Source: Lentimicrobiaceae bacterium (lineage in GTDB: Bacteria > Bacteroidota > Bacteroidia > Bacteroidales > WCHB1-69). Taken from it: DNA of 12,664 bases. The notes beneath the pieces are model-generated. The model was not told the origin of the DNA and ran no database searches. It saw nothing but the letters and a program-made list of their open reading frames with translations. Below, piece after piece: positions 5,964 to 12,664 of the stretch (the first letter of the stretch is position 1; every line of letters begins with the position of its first letter). A program made the translations under genes and the position numbers. Where the stretch lies: positions 1 to 12,664 of the forward strand of contig WQWP01000065.1 of the NCBI GenBank assembly GCA_009787485.1, written 5' to 3'.

Positions 5964-7226
5964 ATGAATAAAGATTTGCTAAAAACAGTTATTGCCGACC
6001 AAGAATATTATTTCGAGCAAGCAAAAAATAGCGTAAAGCGTGAATTTTCTAATCACTTCTGTATTTCACCTGAAATAGTGATAATTACAGGCATACGCCG
6101 TTGCGGAAAATCAACGTTATTGCAACAAATTCGTACCATTCAATCAGAAAAAGATTATTATATAAACTTTGACGATGAACGATTAGTCAGTTTTAAAGTA
6201 GAAGATTTTCAAATGCTGTTGGAAGTTTTTTACGAACTTTTCGGCGAGCAAAAAAGCTTTTATTTTGATGAAATTCAAAACGTCGAACAATGGGAACGCT
6301 TCGTTCGGCGTTTGCATGATACCGGAAATAAGGTTTATATTACCGGTTCAAATGCAAAAATGCTAAGCCGTGAACTTGGCACGCACCTCACAGGTCGTTA
6401 TTTGTCAGTTGAGCTTTATCCATTCTCTTTCAATGAATTTATTACCTTAAAAAATCCGGAATTGCTTGTCAAGAATTTTTACAAAACAAGCGTAAAGGCA
6501 GAAATTTTGTCACTTTTTCACGATTATTTCAACACCGGTGGCTTTCCGAGCTTTGTAATAACAAAAGATGAATTGGCTTTGAAAACATTGTTTGAAAATA
6601 TTCTATACCGCGACATTATGGTCAAAAATAATATCACTAACGAAAAGGAAATCAAAGAATTAGTGTCGTACCTTGCAGGAAATTATGCACGATTATCTAC
6701 AAATAGTGAGTTAGCAGAAATTATCGGCGTAAAAAATGCTTCAACAGTGAAAAAATATATCGGTTTTCTCGCCGATAGTTATTTGGTTTTTCAAACAAGT
6801 AAGTATGATTATTCTGTTTCCAAACAAATTTTGAATCCTAAAAAGTCGTATTTTATTGATAATGGATTAGTTAAGCGCGTTGGTTTCAGTTTTTCAAGTA
6901 ATTTGGGGCACTTGCTTGAGAATTTGGTTTTTATTGAATTATTAAGGCGTGGTGAAAAAACTTTCTATCACAACAAAAATCAAGAATGTGATTTTGTATT
7001 AGTTGAAGATAAAACGGTTACTTCAGCCATACAAGTTTGTTATGCTTTTTCTTCGGAGAAAACAAGAAAACGCGAAATAGATGGTTTGATTGATGCTATG
7101 AATGCTTACAACCTGCAATCCGGACTAATAATTACAAGTGAAACAGAGGAAGAAGTTTTTGATAACAACAGAAAGATCACAATTATTCCGGCATGGAAAT
7201 GGTTGCTTGAAACCACGAATGGTTAA
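5964..7226 (+). CDS. AAA_14 / DUF4143 ATPase
   Basis: This is a member of the widespread but poorly characterised AAA_14 plus DUF4143 family of predicted ATPases. The N-terminal P-loop domain has Walker A GIRRCGKST (residues 43-51), Walker B SFYFDEIQNV (98-107), a sensor-like ITGSN (126-130), TGRY (143-146) and the family's LYPFSFNEF (151-159). A winged-helix-like segment follows at about 240-285 (SELAEIIGVKNASTVKKYI). The C-terminal DUF4143 part, about 285-420, has a PD-(D/E)XK-like pattern: Glu319 in GHLLEN, Asp343 in ECDFV and Gln357 in IQVCY. The usual final Lys is replaced by Cys359, so nuclease activity is doubtful. At 420 residues it is full length. It stands alone on the plus strand between a divergent and a convergent neighbour, with no partner gene. 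Roles in defence or stress have been suggested for the family, but function here is unknown. Confidence 0.88.
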   Translation: MNKDLLKTVIADQEYYFEQAKNSVKREFSNHFCISPEIVIITGIRRCGKSTLLQQIRTIQSEKDYYINFDDERLVSFKVEDFQMLLEVFYELFGEQKSFYFDEIQNVEQWERFVRRLHDTGNKVYITGSNAKMLSRELGTHLTGRYLSVELYPFSFNEFITLKNPELLVKNFYKTSVKAEILSLFHDYFNTGGFPSFVITKDELALKTLFENILYRDIMVKNNITNEKEIKELVSYLAGNYARLSTNSELAEIIGVKNASTVKKYIGFLADSYLVFQTSKYDYSVSKQILNPKKSYFIDNGLVKRVGFSFSSNLGHLLENLVFIELLRRGEKTFYHNKNQECDFVLVEDKTVTSAIQVCYAFSSEKTRKREIDGLIDAMNAYNLQSGLIITSETEEEVFDNNRKITIIPAWKWLLETTNG

Positions 7227-7248
7227 TCGTTAACCACTAACCTCTCTA

Positions 7249-9378
7249 TTAATCCTCCTCCTTATTCTCCTCTTCATACTTCTTAATAATCTCATTCTGA
7301 ACATCAGCAGGAACTTGTTGATATTCTGAAAATTTCATTCCGTAAGAAGCGCGGCCTGAAGTGATGGAACTTAACGTGGTAGAGTATTTGTTCATTTCTG
7401 CCAATGGAACTTTGGCGCGGATTTTTTGAAATTCGCCTTCGCTGTCCATGCCCATTACTACGCCGCGGCGGCCTTGAAGGTCGGTCATCACGTCGCCCAT
7501 TCTTTCGGAAGGAACGAAAATTTCCACGTCGTAAATGGGTTCCAAAATTTTGGGGCCTGCGTTTTTAAACGCTTCGCGGAATGCGTTACGTCCGGCTAAT
7601 TTGAATGCCATTTCGTTAGAGTCAACGGGGTGCATTTTGCCGTCGTAAATATTGATGACGATGTCGCGGGCGTAAGAGCCGGTGAGCGGGCCTTCTTCCA
7701 TTTTTTCGTTAATACCTTTTAATATGGCGGGCATAAAGCGTGCATCAATAGCGCCACCCACAATACAAGTGTTAAAGATCAATTTTCCGCCCCAAGGCAA
7801 ATCGTACGTGTCGGTGCCGCGAACGGGATATTTGGTTTGGTTCGGCATCCCCTCATAGTACGCTTCGATGAGCATGTGCACTTCACCGAACTGTCCGGCG
7901 CCGCCCGATTGTTTTTTGTGGCGGTACATCGCCTCTGCCGATTTGGTAATGGTTTCGCGATACGGAATTTTCGGCGGATAAAACTCAATCTCAATCTTGT
8001 TCAACTTCTCAATCATCCATTTGATAATATTCAGGTGTTGTTCGCCTTGTCCTGAGATAATGATCTGTTTCAACTCTTTCGACTGCTCGCCTAAGAAAGT
8101 TTGGTCGGTTTTCTTAAATTCGTTCAGCACGGCGCCCAATTTTTCATCATCAGTGTTGCTTTTTGCGCGCACGGCGGTACGGAATTTCGGCTCGGGATAT
8201 TCGGTAGGAATAATCACCTCGTCGCCCGATTTTACCAAAGTATGTCCGGTTTGCGTGCCTTTCAACTTGATAGTGGCGATAATATCTCCGGCAACTGCTT
8301 TTTCAATCTTTTCGCGAGTTTTACCGGCAATGCAGAACAACTGCGATAAACGCTCTTTGCTGTTCGATACACTGTTTACCATATCCATGGCTTCGCTGAT
8401 TTCTCCGCCGTAAATTTTCATGAAAGAAATCTCACCCAAGTGTTGTTCGATAGCGGTTTTGAAAACGTATGCAATGGGCGGATCGCTCACTCTGCAAGTG
8501 AGAGTTTTACCGCTTTCCGTTTTCACGCCCGGCATTTCGTCCGGAGCGGGAGCGCTCGATTTGAGGATGTCCATTAATCGGGTAACGCCCTGGTCGTTTT
8601 TCGTAGCGATACAAATTACAGGAAAAGTGCCGCGGTTAATCACTCCCAATTTCAGCCCTTGTGCCATTTCTGCTTCGGTGAGCGTGCCTTCATCAAAGAA
8701 TTTTTCCATGAGTTTTTCGTCGTTTTCAGCAGCAGCTTCAATCAAAGCATTGTGCATCTCTTCTGCTTTACCTTTTTCGTCGGCAGGGATCTCTTCCACA
8801 ATCGTTTTTCCACCGTCCACAGGGAATTTCAACAGTTTCATTTGTAGCAAGTCAATCACTGAATCGAAGCCAATGCCTGCATTTACAGGATATTGGAACG
8901 GCATTACGCTGACCCCGAAATAATGTTTCAATTGGCGTAATGTTTCGTCGAAATTTGCTTTTTCGTGGTCTAACTGATTGACTACGAAAAACACCGGTGT
9001 GTGCATTTTCTTTGTCCAGCGCCATTGAATTTCAGCGCCTACGTCCACGCCGTTTTGTGCATTGATGACCATAAGCGCGGTGTCGGCAACGCGCATTGCG
9101 CCGATGGCTTCCCCAACAAAGTCATCAAATCCCGGACAATCAATCATGTTGATTTTGCAACCTGCATATTCCGAATACATTACGGTAGAAAAAATAGATT
9201 GTTGTCTTTCCAATTCTATCTCCCTGTAGTCTGAAATGGTGTTTTTATCGTCAATAGTTCCACGCCTGCCAATTACGCCTCCGTGAAACGCCATAGTTTC
9301 TGCCAACGTGGTTTTTCCGGTGCGATTCCCACCAATCAGGGCAATATTTCTAATTTCTTTGGTTTGATAAACTTTCAT
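7249..9378 (-). CDS. fusA2: EF-G paralogue (EF-G2 type) lacking the catalytic histidine
   Basis: This translation-factor GTPase homologue of 709 residues has the full EF-G architecture. The G domain carries GGNRTGKTT (16-24), DCPGFDDFVGE (80-90) and NQLD (134-137). Domain II, domain III with GQGEQHLNIIKW (mid-protein), domain IV and domain V ending near MKFSEYQQVP follow. It differs from canonical EF-G: the G3 histidine of DTPGH is Phe84, the switch I RGITI is replaced by RQQSI (58-62), and G4 is NQLD rather than NKMD. These are traits of the EF-G-like clade; the Thermus EF-G-2 subgroup has Tyr at the same place. The Bacteroides EF-G2 has been reported to support translation without GTP hydrolysis and to matter in starvation and gut colonisation. 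Orthology to it is inferred. The ATG at 9378-9376 has an A-rich upstream region. The tail is acidic (KKYEEENKEED). Confidence 0.9.
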   Translation of the reverse strand: MKVYQTKEIRNIALIGGNRTGKTTLAETMAFHGGVIGRRGTIDDKNTISDYREIELERQQSIFSTVMYSEYAGCKINMIDCPGFDDFVGEAIGAMRVADTALMVINAQNGVDVGAEIQWRWTKKMHTPVFFVVNQLDHEKANFDETLRQLKHYFGVSVMPFQYPVNAGIGFDSVIDLLQMKLLKFPVDGGKTIVEEIPADEKGKAEEMHNALIEAAAENDEKLMEKFFDEGTLTEAEMAQGLKLGVINRGTFPVICIATKNDQGVTRLMDILKSSAPAPDEMPGVKTESGKTLTCRVSDPPIAYVFKTAIEQHLGEISFMKIYGGEISEAMDMVNSVSNSKERLSQLFCIAGKTREKIEKAVAGDIIATIKLKGTQTGHTLVKSGDEVIIPTEYPEPKFRTAVRAKSNTDDEKLGAVLNEFKKTDQTFLGEQSKELKQIIISGQGEQHLNIIKWMIEKLNKIEIEFYPPKIPYRETITKSAEAMYRHKKQSGGAGQFGEVHMLIEAYYEGMPNQTKYPVRGTDTYDLPWGGKLIFNTCIVGGAIDARFMPAILKGINEKMEEGPLTGSYARDIVINIYDGKMHPVDSNEMAFKLAGRNAFREAFKNAGPKILEPIYDVEIFVPSERMGDVMTDLQGRRGVVMGMDSEGEFQKIRAKVPLAEMNKYSTTLSSITSGRASYGMKFSEYQQVPADVQNEIIKKYEEENKEED

Positions 9379-9413
9379 TGTTTTTGTTATTTGTTTGATT
9401 TATAAATGACTAA

Positions 9414-9429
9414 CCCTTTTTCTAAAGGG
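9414..9429 (-). promoter_or_regulatory. Leader hairpin of the EF-G-like gene
   Basis: CCCTTT (9414-9419) and AAAGGG (9424-9429) form a perfect 6-bp stem with a 4-nt loop. It lies just downstream of the -7 box at 9433-9440, so it would sit at the very 5' end of the mRNA, about 35-40 nt before the start codon. It may stabilise the transcript or act as a regulatory leader; no role can be assigned. Confidence 0.45.
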
Positions 9430-9432
9430 GCG

Positions 9433-9440
9433 CAAATATA
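9433..9440 (-). promoter_or_regulatory. Bacteroidota -7 box for the EF-G-like gene
   Basis: The minus strand reads TATATTTG, an exact TAnnTTTG match followed by C. Predicted start of transcription is near 9426, giving a leader of about 48 nt. No -33 TTTG is evident at the usual spacing. Confidence 0.65.
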
Positions 9441-9579
9441 GGAAAATTTGTGAATGAATGGGAGAGATTTAAAGATTTAAAATTTAAGGTTTGGGATTTT
9501 TTAATTTTTAATTGATGTTGGGCGTGCCGGCCTCCCGCCCGCATAGAAAATATTTAAAAATATAATTCGTTAAAAAGTA

Positions 9580-9587
9580 TATTTTTG
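9580..9587 (+). promoter_or_regulatory. Bacteroidota -7 box for the TPR lipoprotein/ruvB pair
   Basis: TATTTTTG matches TAnnTTTG exactly and is followed by CAC. It lies 20 nt before the ATG at 9608, so the leader is about 13 nt. The upstream AT-rich stretch has no clear -33 element. It would drive both the lipoprotein gene and ruvB. Confidence 0.65.
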
Positions 9588-9607
9588 CACAGTAATTCTC
9601 ATTATTC

Positions 9608-10600
9608 ATGAAAAAATTCCTCTTCTTAAGTATTCTTATCGCTTTGATCTGCTGTTTTTCTTGTAAATCAAAACAATATGATAACCTACCCACACCGTTG
9701 GCAGAATTGTACAGGAAAATAGATAAAAGTCCTAAAAATAGCGATTTGTACCAACAGCGTGCCGAGTACTATTATCGAAATAATCAGGTGGACAAAGCGT
9801 TGGCAGATATTTTGCATGCTATTAAATTGAATGAGAAAAAATCTACTTATTATGTAACGTTGGCAGACATCTATTTGGCGAAGCATGAAACTGATTTGGT
9901 GGAAGAGATGTTGAAAAAAGCAATTGCGATGGATCAACATAATGAAGCCTTTTTGAAGTTGGCGGAGTTGTATTTGTATCAATATATGTACAGGGAATGC
10001 GATGAGATATTAGAGCAAGCCATTCGTTTGCAAAATCATAATCCTAAAGCGTTTTTAACGAGAGCTGTTTTGTTGAAAGAAACCGGCGACACCGTTGGCT
10101 TTTTAAGAATGATGCAACTTGTTATAGACCAAAATCCTCAAGAGGTGATTGCCTATACCGCTCTGGCAGAGTTTTTTCAAGAAGAGCTTGACCCTATTGC
10201 CATTAGCTATTATAAAAATGCGTTGGACATTACACCGAACGACAAAATTTTGAATTACAATTTGGGAAAATTATATCAAGATTTGGGCGATTTGGAGTTA
10301 GCAAAAGCGCAATATGAGCATCTCATTGCCATAGACCCCAACAGTTATCCGGCATATAACAATTTGGGATACATTGCTTTGGTTTTTGATGATGATTACG
10401 CTGAGGCGGTTCGGTATTTCAGCAAAGCCATTGCGCTCGATTCTTTGTACGATCAGGCTTGGTGCAACAGAGGCATTGCGTATTACTATTTGGAGGATTT
10501 TCAAAAAGCGCGGGCAGATTATTTGCAAGCTCGGCAAATAAATCCTTACAACCAAAATGCTATTACAGAGTTGAATAGGTTAGACACCGAGAAAAGATAA
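9608..10600 (+). CDS. TPR-repeat lipoprotein
   Basis: This 330-residue envelope protein starts with a lipoprotein-type signal peptide, MKKFLFLSILIALICCFSCK. The likely acylated residue is Cys19 (lipobox CFSC), although Cys15 or Cys16 could serve. From about residue 35 to the end it consists of tetratricopeptide repeats. Typical units are SDLYQQRAEYYYRNNQVDKA with ADILHAIKLNEKK, NYNLGKLYQDLGDLELAKAQ, AYNNLGYIALVFDDDYAEA and AWCNRGIAYYYLEDFQKARA; I count about seven or eight. TPRs form a superhelical protein-binding scaffold, so a role in assembling or tethering an envelope complex is plausible but not shown. ruvB starts 2 nt after its TAA. That spacing indicates co-transcription, though the functions are unrelated as far as is known. 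Confidence 0.85.
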   Translation: MKKFLFLSILIALICCFSCKSKQYDNLPTPLAELYRKIDKSPKNSDLYQQRAEYYYRNNQVDKALADILHAIKLNEKKSTYYVTLADIYLAKHETDLVEEMLKKAIAMDQHNEAFLKLAELYLYQYMYRECDEILEQAIRLQNHNPKAFLTRAVLLKETGDTVGFLRMMQLVIDQNPQEVIAYTALAEFFQEELDPIAISYYKNALDITPNDKILNYNLGKLYQDLGDLELAKAQYEHLIAIDPNSYPAYNNLGYIALVFDDDYAEAVRYFSKAIALDSLYDQAWCNRGIAYYYLEDFQKARADYLQARQINPYNQNAITELNRLDTEKR

Positions 10601-10602
10601 TT

Positions 10603-11634
10603 ATGTTGAATCCAAATTTAGATGCTTCCAGCGGGCGCTTGTCGGCAGCCGAAAAAGAGTTTGAACGCGCAGTTCGCCCTTCCGATTTTGCGAATTTTTT
10701 TGGGCAGGAACAAGTGATTGAGAATATTGTCATTTTTGTGAAAGCGGCAAAGGCAAGAGCAGAGGCGCTGGATCATGTGCTGCTCCATGGTCCTCCCGGC
10801 TTGGGAAAAACCACCTTGTCGCACATTATTGCCAATGAGATGGGAGTGAACTTGCGGGTAACTTCCGGACCCGTGATAGATAAGCCGGGTGAATTGGCAG
10901 GACTGCTCACCAACTTAGAGCCTCACGACGTGCTTTTTATTGACGAAATTCACCGGCTCTCTCCGGTAGTGGAAGAATACTTGTACTCGGCAATGGAAGA
11001 TTATAAGATTGACATTATGATTGATTCGGGTCCGAATGCCAGAAGCGTGCAAATTTCTTTGAATCCTTTTACGTTGGTGGGCGCTACCACGCGCTCGGGA
11101 TTGCTAACGGCGCCTTTGCGCTCACGTTTCGGCATTAACCTGAGGCTGCATTATTATGATGCTCAAACGCTTGCGCGCATTCTCAAACGCTCGGCAAGCA
11201 TATTAGGCATTGAGATGACTCCGGAAGCCGGATTTGAGATTGCCCGTAGAAGTCGCGGAACGCCCCGAATTGCCAATTTGTTGCTGCGCCGCGTGCGCGA
11301 CTTTGCGCAAATTAAAGGCGATGGAACCATTACTTACGACATTACCCAGGTGGCGCTCACTGCCCTGAACGTGGATGCTCATGGGTTGGACGAGATGGAT
11401 AACAAAATTCTGCAAACCATTATTACTAAGTTTAAAGGTGGGCCTGTGGGGTTGACTACTATTGCGACCGCCGTAGGGGAAGACGCCGGAACTATTGAAG
11501 AAGTGTACGAGCCGTTTTTAATTCAGGAAGGATTTTTGATGAGAACGCCCCGCGGAAGGGAAGCTACAGAAAGCGCATACAAACATCTTGGAAAAACATT
11601 TCAATCGAATATTCAATGGGGCAATCTATTCTAA
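10603..11634 (+). CDS. ruvB: Holliday junction branch-migration ATPase RuvB
   Basis: RuvB is the hexameric AAA+ motor that, with RuvA, drives branch migration of Holliday junctions in recombination and fork repair. The 343-residue protein has the usual length. It carries RPSDF-FGQ (25-35), Walker A GPPGLGKTT (63-71), Walker B LFIDEIH (111-117), sensor 1 GATTRSG (160-166), PLRSRFG (171-177) with the arginine finger, RSRGTPRIANLLLRR (216-230, sensor 2) and the C-terminal winged helix with RTPRGREAT (314-322). The start is the ATG at 10603, 2 nt after the stop of the TPR lipoprotein gene, so it depends on that transcript. No ruvA or ruvC is in view. No clear intrinsic terminator follows. Confidence 0.98.
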   Translation: MLNPNLDASSGRLSAAEKEFERAVRPSDFANFFGQEQVIENIVIFVKAAKARAEALDHVLLHGPPGLGKTTLSHIIANEMGVNLRVTSGPVIDKPGELAGLLTNLEPHDVLFIDEIHRLSPVVEEYLYSAMEDYKIDIMIDSGPNARSVQISLNPFTLVGATTRSGLLTAPLRSRFGINLRLHYYDAQTLARILKRSASILGIEMTPEAGFEIARRSRGTPRIANLLLRRVRDFAQIKGDGTITYDITQVALTALNVDAHGLDEMDNKILQTIITKFKGGPVGLTTIATAVGEDAGTIEEVYEPFLIQEGFLMRTPRGREATESAYKHLGKTFQSNIQWGNLF

Positions 11635-11845
11635 TCCGTTGCTTTTTTCTCAACAAAATGATACTTTGTATATTAGAAGAGGAGAAAAAGTAGCAATTGT
11701 GGGTGTCTTGTGTAAAATTCACCCTTATTCCCTTTTTTAGATGATTTGGGATTGTTTGTTAAGCATGTTTTTGGTTTTGTAACAAACAGTATGATAGATA
11801 AACAGATAAAACTTAAGAGAAGTGTTGTTGAATAAAAAAATATAA
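11635..11845. other. Intergenic DNA after ruvB, mostly uncharacterised
   Basis: I see no gene, tRNA or riboswitch here. It contains a weak GGGTG/CACCC pair (11701-11705 and 11720-11724) with a 14-nt loop, followed by a pyrimidine-rich run ending in TTTTTT (11733-11738). That could be a poor terminator for ruvB. A stronger inverted repeat lies at 11753-11788, and the downstream promoter begins after 11824. Confidence 0.5.
11753..11788. repeat. 9-bp inverted repeat upstream of the BACON/FISUMP lipoprotein promoter
   Basis: TGTTTGTTA (11753-11761) recurs inverted as TAACAAACA (11780-11788), a perfect 9-bp match with an 18-nt spacer. It ends 36 nt before the candidate -33 element. No T-run follows on either side, so a terminator is unlikely; a regulator site is possible. 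Confidence 0.5.
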
Positions 11846-11853
11846 TACTTTTG
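11825..11853 (+). promoter_or_regulatory. Promoter of the BACON/FISUMP lipoprotein gene
   Basis: The -7 box TACTTTTG (11846-11853) matches TAnnTTTG. A TTG at 11825-11827 sits 18 bp upstream, close to the spacing of the Bacteroidota -33 element, which makes this the best-formed promoter in the window. Transcription from near 11860 would give a leader of about 90 nt, the longest here. Confidence 0.65.
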
Positions 11854-11861
11854 CCTCAACT

Positions 11862-11879
11862 TTTGAAAGATTTTTCAAA
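11862..11879 (+). promoter_or_regulatory. Leader hairpin of the BACON/FISUMP lipoprotein gene
   Basis: TTTGAAA (11862-11868) and TTTCAAA (11873-11879) form a perfect 7-bp stem with a 4-nt loop at the very start of the predicted mRNA. It is A/T-rich and weak. A regulator half-site pair is equally possible. No function is assigned. Confidence 0.35.
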
Positions 11880-11950
11880 GAGTTTTATTGGACTTCGGCT
11901 TTTTGAAAAATTAAAAAGGTGAAAACAAATAGGAGTTCCCTTATATAATT

Positions 11951-12664
11951 ATGAAAATATTATTAAAATTAACCGCATTTCTGCTCATCCTACTAGTAGC
12001 CCTCGCCTCCTCCTGCCAACCGGAAGAACCAAAAGAAATTGAATACACAATATTGCCTGCCAGTTTAAACTTTGATGCTACCGGTGGAGAAGACAAATTT
12101 ACTGTAACTGTTACCTCGCCTGCAATAGTAGAAAGTGTAGAATCTCTATCCGCGTGGTGTCAGGTATCTACAAACGGTGTGTCTCCTGTAAATGTAATGG
12201 TAACCGTTGACCCTTATACTTATTATGAGGCGCGTACTACTACGGTAGTGGTGAACATGAAATTAGGAGAGAATAAAACCTCCACAACCGTTCAGATAAC
12301 CCAAGCAGGCGTAGAAATTCCCGAATGGGTTTTAATAGATGGTATAAAATGGGCAACCCGCAATGTGGATATGCCTGGTACGTTTGCGGCCAAGCCGGAA
12401 GACCCGGGTATGTTTTACCAATGGAACAGAAAAGTGGGTTGGAGCGCTACAGACCCGATGATAAATTCTAATGGAGACACTACATGGGACAGTTCTGTTC
12501 CTCTTGGCTGGACTTGGGAGGAAGTTAACGACCCATGCCCTCCGGGTTGGCGTTTGCCCATGCTTATCGAATTGGAAAGTATAGCAAATACCGGTGGCCA
12601 ATGGACAACCCTAAATGATGTGAATGGTTTCGTATTTAGCAGCGATAGCAAGCTCCTCTTTCTA
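11951..12664 (+). CDS. BACON/FISUMP-domain lipoprotein (3' end missing)
   Basis: The reading frame from the ATG at 11951 is open for 238 codons to the window edge. The N-terminus MKILLKLTAFLLILLVALAS is followed by SCQPEEP, a lipoprotein signal with Cys22 as the acylated residue and an acidic stretch after it that favours surface export in Bacteroidota. Residues about 32-120 look like a BACON domain: FDATGGEDKFTVTV, then AWCQV and a closing TVQITQAG. From about 127 the Fibrobacter succinogenes major paralogous (FISUMP) domain begins, with IKWATRNVDMPGTF (132-145), GMFYQWNRKVGW (153-164) and the hallmark NDPCPPGWRLP (193-203). Such proteins are typically cell-surface and are often linked to glycan or host-surface binding, but the ligand is unknown. 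The start has AGGAG 15 nt upstream, too distant to be a normal ribosome site. Confidence 0.85.
   Translation, partial: MKILLKLTAFLLILLVALASSCQPEEPKEIEYTILPASLNFDATGGEDKFTVTVTSPAIVESVESLSAWCQVSTNGVSPVNVMVTVDPYTYYEARTTTVVVNMKLGENKTSTTVQITQAGVEIPEWVLIDGIKWATRNVDMPGTFAAKPEDPGMFYQWNRKVGWSATDPMINSNGDTTWDSSVPLGWTWEEVNDPCPPGWRLPMLIELESIANTGGQWTTLNDVNGFVFSSDSKLLFL

Noticed and set aside
9508..9693. A 61-codon minus-strand frame across the divergent promoter region
   Set aside because: It overlaps the TPR gene's signal peptide and a promoter, and its composition is unremarkable.
11931..11935. AGGAG as a Shine-Dalgarno for the final lipoprotein gene
   Set aside because: It is 15 nt from the ATG, too far for normal use, and other genes here show no Shine-Dalgarno.
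11919..11948. A 9-codon GTG-initiated reading frame in the lipoprotein leader, preceded by an A/G-rich stretch
   Set aside because: It is very short, has no regulatory codon bias, and such frames occur often by chance in AT-rich DNA.
12332..12651. Minus-strand reading frames opposite the FISUMP domain
   Set aside because: They overlap a clear domain-bearing gene on the plus strand, show no recognisable motifs and lack a promoter.

Overview
The window looks like a chromosomal segment of a Bacteroidota bacterium, probably of the Bacteroidales type. Four things point there. The tRNA-Thr gene lies just upstream of tuf, a familiar arrangement in this phylum. Several genes are preceded by the Bacteroidota sigma-factor box TAnnTTTG, and Shine-Dalgarno sequences are essentially absent. 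The protein families also fit: a BACON plus FISUMP lipoprotein, an EF-G paralogue with a substituted catalytic histidine, a short ManC, a monomeric-type deoxynucleoside kinase, and a small outer-membrane beta-barrel. Base composition is AT-rich, with very AT-rich intergenic DNA. I cannot place the organism more finely.

Layout. Positions 1-5793 hold one long minus-strand array, read from right to left: rluD (4759-5793), a tandemly duplicated barrel protein (3281-4762) overlapping rluD by 4 nt, a deoxynucleoside kinase (2568-3200), manC (1323-2414), tRNA-Thr(GGT) (1178-1249) and tuf (1-1113, C-terminus cut by the window edge). The gaps in this array are rich in repeats: a perfect 9-bp palindrome with the barrel gene's stop codon in its loop (3271-3292), eight copies of a 7-bp unit abutting the kinase start codon (3200-3255), and an 86-bp inverted-repeat element between the kinase and manC (2479-2564).

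Positions 5964-7226 carry an isolated plus-strand AAA_14/DUF4143 ATPase. Its promoter region contains a perfect 12-bp inverted repeat. It converges, with a 22-bp gap, on the minus-strand EF-G-like gene (7249-9378). A divergent promoter region (9379-9607) separates that gene from a plus-strand pair, a TPR lipoprotein (9608-10600) and ruvB (10603-11634), which are 2 nt apart. After a 316-bp intergenic region with inverted repeats and a good promoter, a BACON/FISUMP lipoprotein starts at 11951 and runs off the window.

Most genes are housekeeping: translation (tuf, tRNA-Thr, EF-G-like), rRNA modification (rluD), nucleotide salvage, GDP-mannose supply for surface glycans (manC) and recombination (ruvB). 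The accessory or less characterised items are the duplicated barrel, the AAA_14/DUF4143 ATPase, the TPR lipoprotein and the BACON/FISUMP lipoprotein. I do not see a clear multi-gene novel system. The strongest leads are the barrel duplication, the EF-G paralogue lacking the catalytic histidine, and the palindrome-bearing promoter of the ATPase.
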